A DNA stretch of 64,000 nt from Devosia neptuniae (GTDB lineage: Bacteria > Pseudomonadota > Alphaproteobacteria > Rhizobiales > Devosiaceae), in the NCBI RefSeq assembly GCF_025452235.1, contig NZ_CP104965.1, forward strand, positions 1,302,001 through 1,366,000, read 5' to 3'. This document shows, in pieces, positions 61,079 through 64,000 of this stretch (position 1 is its first letter; every line of letters starts with the position of its first letter). Under the pieces are notes generated by a model, which worked only from the letters and a program-made list of their open reading frames with translations, was not told where the DNA came from and did no database searches. The position numbers and the translations under genes were made by a program.

Positions 61079-61429
61079 ATGACCATCACCAACGCCCTGG
61101 CCGGCATTGCCGTGGAAGACATTGGCGAGGCGATCGACTTTTACGAGCGCCTGTTCGGCCGCATGCCGGACGCCAGACCGATCAATGATGTGGCCGAATG
61201 GAAGACGCCCGGCGGCGGCTGGATCCAGGTGTTCACCGACGCCGACCGCGCCGGCGCCTCGGCCCTGACCCTGGTGGTCGACGACATTGCCGAGGAATTG
61301 GGCCGGCTGAGCTTGCACGGCATCGTGCCGGTCGCCAAGGCCATCGGCGACTTCTTCAAGACCGCCAAGTTCCGCGATCCCGATGGCAACCAGATCGTGC
61401 TGAGCCAACCCCAGCACGGGACCTATTGA
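61079..61429 (+). CDS. VOC/glyoxalase-family protein
   Basis: A 116-aa vicinal-oxygen-chelate fold protein: NALAGIAVEDIGEAIDFYER, LFGRMPDAR, WKTPGGGWIQVFTDADRAG and the typical end FRDPDGNQIVLSQP. The residues that bind metal in glyoxalase I cannot be mapped with confidence. AGGA stands seven bases before ATG 61079. The substrate is unknown. Confidence 0.85.
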   Translation: MTITNALAGIAVEDIGEAIDFYERLFGRMPDARPINDVAEWKTPGGGWIQVFTDADRAGASALTLVVDDIAEELGRLSLHGIVPVAKAIGDFFKTAKFRDPDGNQIVLSQPQHGTY

Positions 61430-61440
61430 GAGCTTTTTTT

Positions 61441-61626
61441 CCCCTCGCCCCTTGAGGGAGAGGGACAGATCATTCTTCGTTCAGAAGAATGATCAGGGTG
61501 AGGGGTGCTGCGTTCGCCCATGCCAGAAATGCAGCAGTAAGAGACCCCTCATCCCAACCGAAATTCGCCTTCGCGAATTCGGTGTCCCTCCGGGCACCTT
61601 CTCCCTCAAGGGGAGAAGGGGGAAGG
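61441..61626. repeat. Dispersed modular palindromic element, reverse orientation
   Basis: Reads on the minus strand like the 49081 and 52003 elements: CCTTCTCCC-CTTGA-GGGAGAAGG, TGCCCGGAGGG, GATGAGGGG, TTCTGGCAT, CCCCTCACCC, then a nested hairpin with loop TGAAC. That nested hairpin has different stem bases (ATCATTCTTC/GAAGAATGAT in place of CATTTCTGC/GCAGAAATG). An extra hairpin with CGAATTCG-type arms is inserted near 61556-61583. It fills the gap between the VOC and coaA stops. Confidence 0.85.
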
Positions 61627-61632
61627 TGGGAC

Positions 61633-62580
61633 CTAAACCCGGCGCAACTGCACATCCTCGATCAGATGATCCCGGCCCTTCTTGAGCACGAGATCAGCTC
61701 GCCCGCGGGTCGGCAGCACGTTCTCAAGCAGGTTGGGCAGATTGATCGTCCGCCAGATCATGCGGCCAAACGTTTCCGCCTCGGCCTCGCTCATTTCCGC
61801 GATGCGGCGGAAATAGGAGGTCGGGTCCTTGAAAGCGGTCTCGCGCAGGCGGAAGAAGCGCTCGAGATACCAGCCTTCCAGATCATCGGTATCGGCGTCG
61901 ATATAGACCGAGAAATCCAGATAATCGGAGGCAAAGACGATGGGCTTGCCATTCCTGGGGAGCTCGCCGGGCTGCAAAATGTTCAGCCCCTCGACGATCA
62001 GGATATCGGGCCGGTCGACCACGACTTCCCCGCCCGGCACCACGTCATAGACCAGGTGGGAATAGACCGGCACTTTGACATTACCCTTGCCTGATTTGAT
62101 GTCAGACAGGAAGGCCACGAACCGCCCGCGATCATAGCTTTCGGGAAAGCCTTTGCGCTCCATGATGCCGCGCTCGGTCAGCACAGCATTGGGATACAAA
62201 AACCCGTCCGTGGTAACCAGATCGACCTTGGGGCTCGAGGGCCAGCGCTGCAGCAGCGCTTGCAGGATACGCGCCGTCGTGGATTTGCCCACCGCCACCG
62301 AACCGGCCACGCCGATGATGAAGGGCACTTTCTGGTCGGGGGTTTCGAGGAACCGCGCCGATACATTATGCAGGCCCTGAATGGCCTCGACATAGAATGA
62401 CAGCAGGCGCGTCAGCGGCAGATAGACTTCCTCGGCCTCTTCCAGCGAGATCGGATCGGACAGCGTGCGCAGCCGGGCGACATCCTCGCGGGTCAGCGTC
62501 ATCGGCTCGTCGGCCCGCAAGGCGGACCACTCCGTCTTGGTGAAGTGATGGTAAGGGGCGGGCGCCTTGCGCTTGCTCAT
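61633..62580 (-). CDS. coaA: Pantothenate kinase, type I
   Basis: A 315-aa P-loop kinase that commits pantothenate to coenzyme A. The P-loop is [19 protein letters not shown], with [20 protein letters not shown] and [16 protein letters not shown] typical of CoaA. Its ATG follows the hisE stop at once (TGAATG). It ends the hisF-hisE-coaA run, a grouping usual in rhizobia-related bacteria. Confidence 0.96.
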   Translation of the reverse strand: MSKRKAPAPYHHFTKTEWSALRADEPMTLTREDVARLRTLSDPISLEEAEEVYLPLTRLLSFYVEAIQGLHNVSARFLETPDQKVPFIIGVAGSVAVGKSTTARILQALLQRWPSSPKVDLVTTDGFLYPNAVLTERGIMERKGFPESYDRGRFVAFLSDIKSGKGNVKVPVYSHLVYDVVPGGEVVVDRPDILIVEGLNILQPGELPRNGKPIVFASDYLDFSVYIDADTDDLEGWYLERFFRLRETAFKDPTSYFRRIAEMSEAEAETFGRMIWRTINLPNLLENVLPTRGRADLVLKKGRDHLIEDVQLRRV

Positions 62581-62904
62581 TCAGTTGGAATCCTTGCGGC
62601 CGGCCTTTTCGGCGAGGCCCGATTGGGCGGTGCGGGCATCGAGTTCGGCCATGACATCGTCCAGCGCCACGCCCGAAGCGCGGAGCAGCACCAGCAGGTG
62701 GTAGAGCAAATCGGCGGCTTCCTTGGTCAATTCGGGCTTGTCGCGCGAGACGGCGGCGATCACCGCTTCGGTGGCCTCCTCGCCCAGCTTTTGCGCGCAT
62801 TTCTCGATGCCGCGGGCAATCAGCTTGGCCGTATAGCTTTCATCGGGCGAAGCCGCAGCGCGCAAAGCCAGGCGCTGGTCGAGAGTTTCAAGAGTCATGG
62901 GCAT
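62581..62904 (-). CDS. hisE: Phosphoribosyl-ATP pyrophosphatase
   Basis: A 107-aa MazG-fold enzyme for histidine biosynthesis (PR-ATP to PR-AMP). [20 protein letters not shown] and [20 protein letters not shown] hold the acidic EExxE/ExxD metal-binding residues. ATG 62904 is chosen because GGAGG lies 5-6 bases upstream; the TTG at 62925 next to the hisF stop is unlikely and ATG 62898 is also possible. Confidence 0.94.
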   Translation of the reverse strand: MPMTLETLDQRLALRAAASPDESYTAKLIARGIEKCAQKLGEEATEAVIAAVSRDKPELTKEAADLLYHLLVLLRASGVALDDVMAELDARTAQSGLAEKAGRKDSN

Positions 62905-62925
62905 GAATGCCTCCAATGCCGTCAA

Positions 62926-63723
62926 TCAGGCCGCGCGGTCCATCCGCACATCCACGCCATGCTCGCGCAGATAGTGCTTGGCCTGGGGAATGGTGAAGGT
63001 GCCGAAGTGGAAGATCGACGCGGCCAGCACGGCGCTGGCATGGCCTTGCTTCACCCCATCGACCAGGTCCTGCAGGCTGCCGACCCCGCCCGAAGCGATG
63101 ACCGGCACTTCCACCGCATCGGCAATGGCCCGGGTCAGCGCCAGGTCGAAACCGGACTTGGTGCCGTCGCGGTCCATCGAGGTCACCAACAGTTCGCCCG
63201 CGCCGCGTTCGACCATGCGCATAGCAAATTCCACCGCGTCGAGGCCCGATGCCTTGCGCCCGCCATGGGTGAAAATTTCCCATTCACTGCGATTGTCGCC
63301 ACCGACGCGCTGGTCAAGCCGCTGCTTGGCGTCGACCGACACCACGATGCACTGGTTGCCGAACTTGTCGGCCGCCCGTTCGATGAAATCGGGATCGTTC
63401 ACCGCCGCCGAATTGATCGCAACCTTGTCGGCCCCGGCCAGCAGAAGCTTGCGGATATCCTCGATCGAGCGCACCCCGCCCCCCACCGTTACCGGCATAA
63501 AGCAATGTTCGGCCGTGCGCGCCACCACGTCGAAAATCGTGTCGCGGCCCTCGTGGCTGGCGGTGATGTCGAGAAAGGTCAGCTCGTCGGCGCCCGCCGC
63601 ATCATAGGCAATGGCGGCCGCCACCGGGTCACCGGCATCGATCAGGTCGACAAATTGCACGCCCTTGACCACGCGGCCGCCCATCACGTCGAGGCAGGGG
63701 ATCAGGCGGGTCTTGAGACTCAT
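62926..63723 (-). CDS. hisF: Imidazole glycerol phosphate synthase subunit HisF
   Basis: A 265-aa (beta-alpha)8 barrel that with HisH forms IGP synthase. The catalytic Asp pair is in [20 protein letters not shown] and [13 protein letters not shown]; phosphate-binding loops are GGVRSIEDI and [12 protein letters not shown]. Start ATG 63723 overlaps the stop of the upstream membrane-protein gene by four bases. Followed by hisE. Confidence 0.96.
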   Translation of the reverse strand: MSLKTRLIPCLDVMGGRVVKGVQFVDLIDAGDPVAAAIAYDAAGADELTFLDITASHEGRDTIFDVVARTAEHCFMPVTVGGGVRSIEDIRKLLLAGADKVAINSAAVNDPDFIERAADKFGNQCIVVSVDAKQRLDQRVGGDNRSEWEIFTHGGRKASGLDAVEFAMRMVERGAGELLVTSMDRDGTKSGFDLALTRAIADAVEVPVIASGGVGSLQDLVDGVKQGHASAVLAASIFHFGTFTIPQAKHYLREHGVDVRMDRAA

Positions 63724-63992
63724 GATTTAGATTCCTTGGCGGCGCGGCCCCAGGCGAGGCGGTGGATGATCAATAGCACGAGCCAGACGATAAAGGCGCC
63801 GCCGCCCAGAGGCAGGCTTGCGATCATCAGCCAGCCCATCAGCGCCATGCCATAGAGCGTGGTGCCCCAGTCCGAGCCCCAGACGATGCAGGGATGGACA
63901 TCGCCTTCATCGAGCCGGCAGCCATGCGCGTCGGCAATGGCAGCAGCCAGCAGCACCGACAGCAGCGGCAGGATGGTCAGGAACAGGATCAC
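63720..63992 (-). CDS. Small membrane protein upstream of hisF, possibly cut at window edge
   Basis: A visible 90-aa frame with two hydrophobic segments ([20 protein letters not shown] and [20 protein letters not shown]) and a short Cys-containing loop between them ([20 protein letters not shown]). The only start in view is GTG at 63992, but the frame stays open to the window edge, so the true start may lie beyond it. Its stop overlaps the hisF ATG. Unknown function. Confidence 0.6.
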   Translation of the reverse strand: MILFLTILPLLSVLLAAAIADAHGCRLDEGDVHPCIVWGSDWGTTLYGMALMGWLMIASLPLGGGAFIVWLVLLIIHRLAWGRAAKESKS

Positions 63993-64000
63993 CGCCCAGA

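Noticed and set aside
1..64000. CRISPR arrays, tRNA or rRNA genes, prophage, transposase genes
   Set aside because: No regularly spaced repeats, no cloverleaf or T-arm motif and no integrase or transposase motif seen in reading the sequence; a tRNAscan or profile search was not possible.

Overview
The window is a GC-rich chromosomal segment from an alphaproteobacterium. The protein sequences and gene orders (hpf-ptsN, hsp20-DUF1150, mutS-glnD-murJ-trpS, rsmI-yraN-gshB with a divergent lpoA-like gene, hrcA-grpE, hisF-hisE-coaA) point to the Hyphomicrobiales, and Devosiaceae (Devosia-like) is my best guess from general resemblance. No rRNA, tRNA, CRISPR array, prophage or transposase was found. 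Most of the content is housekeeping genes. The unusual material lies in the intergenic regions and in a few odd genes.

Layout: 1-791 end-truncated family 2 glycosyltransferase; 0.84-1.66 kb heat-shock Hsp20 + DUF1150; 1.7-3.3 kb ptsN, hpf and a small acidic protein (minus strand); 3.4-8.9 kb miaB, fabA, a VapBC-type toxin-antitoxin pair, phoH, ybeY, corC; 9.2-10.3 kb nfu and DUF3817; 10.3-19.0 kb a minus-strand series mutS-glnD-murJ-trpS-usp; 19.0-20.3 kb two membrane proteins; 20.6-27.3 kb a xylose module (LacI-type regulator, xylB, xylA, GH43 beta-xylosidase, divergent galM); 27.4-31.3 kb epoxide-hydrolase-like gene, WYL regulator, CSD-DUF1294 fusion, cfa; 31.6-37.7 kb nudix, comM, GH25 lipoprotein, two tiny genes, marC, serine hydrolase, gshB; 37.7-43.0 kb yraN, rsmI, lpoA-like, hemW, rdgB, an unlisted 54-aa gene, rph; 43.1-51.8 kb stress cluster hrcA, grpE, dnaK, dnaJ with intervening genes; 52.2-59.4 kb flavin reductase, histidine phosphatase, pyrF, hyi, adenosine kinase, TetR/DUF2214, nth, DUF2244, AraC-MGMT; 59.5-64.0 kb gpmA, dapB, VOC protein, coaA, hisE, hisF and a small membrane protein running to the window edge.

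How genes work together: three heat-shock units (hsp20, grpE, dnaK) each carry a recognisable sigma-32-type promoter, and hrcA sits beside them. The xylose module covers xyloside hydrolysis, aldose mutarotation, isomerisation and phosphorylation under one LacI-type regulator, with no transporter in view. rph, a 54-aa gene and rdgB are chained by ATGA overlaps. comM has a perfect alphaproteobacterial LexA box. Two perfect CtrA boxes (TTAA-N7-TTAAC) lie upstream of a 36-aa gene and in the rph/hrcA divergent region.

Main discoveries proposed: (1) a family of dispersed palindromic elements at gene ends whose nested hairpins differ in sequence by compensatory changes while keeping the same scaffold and loop; (2) a 14-mer GTTTCACGTGAATC present five times, always on the + strand, that combines a parS/E-box-like core with a GANTC methylation site, plus a sixth variant next to two DnaA-box-like sequences; (3) an alpha/beta hydrolase between dnaK and dnaJ whose catalytic Ser and His are both replaced; (4) a one-base frameshift in dnaJ; (5) a CTG start for ybeY.
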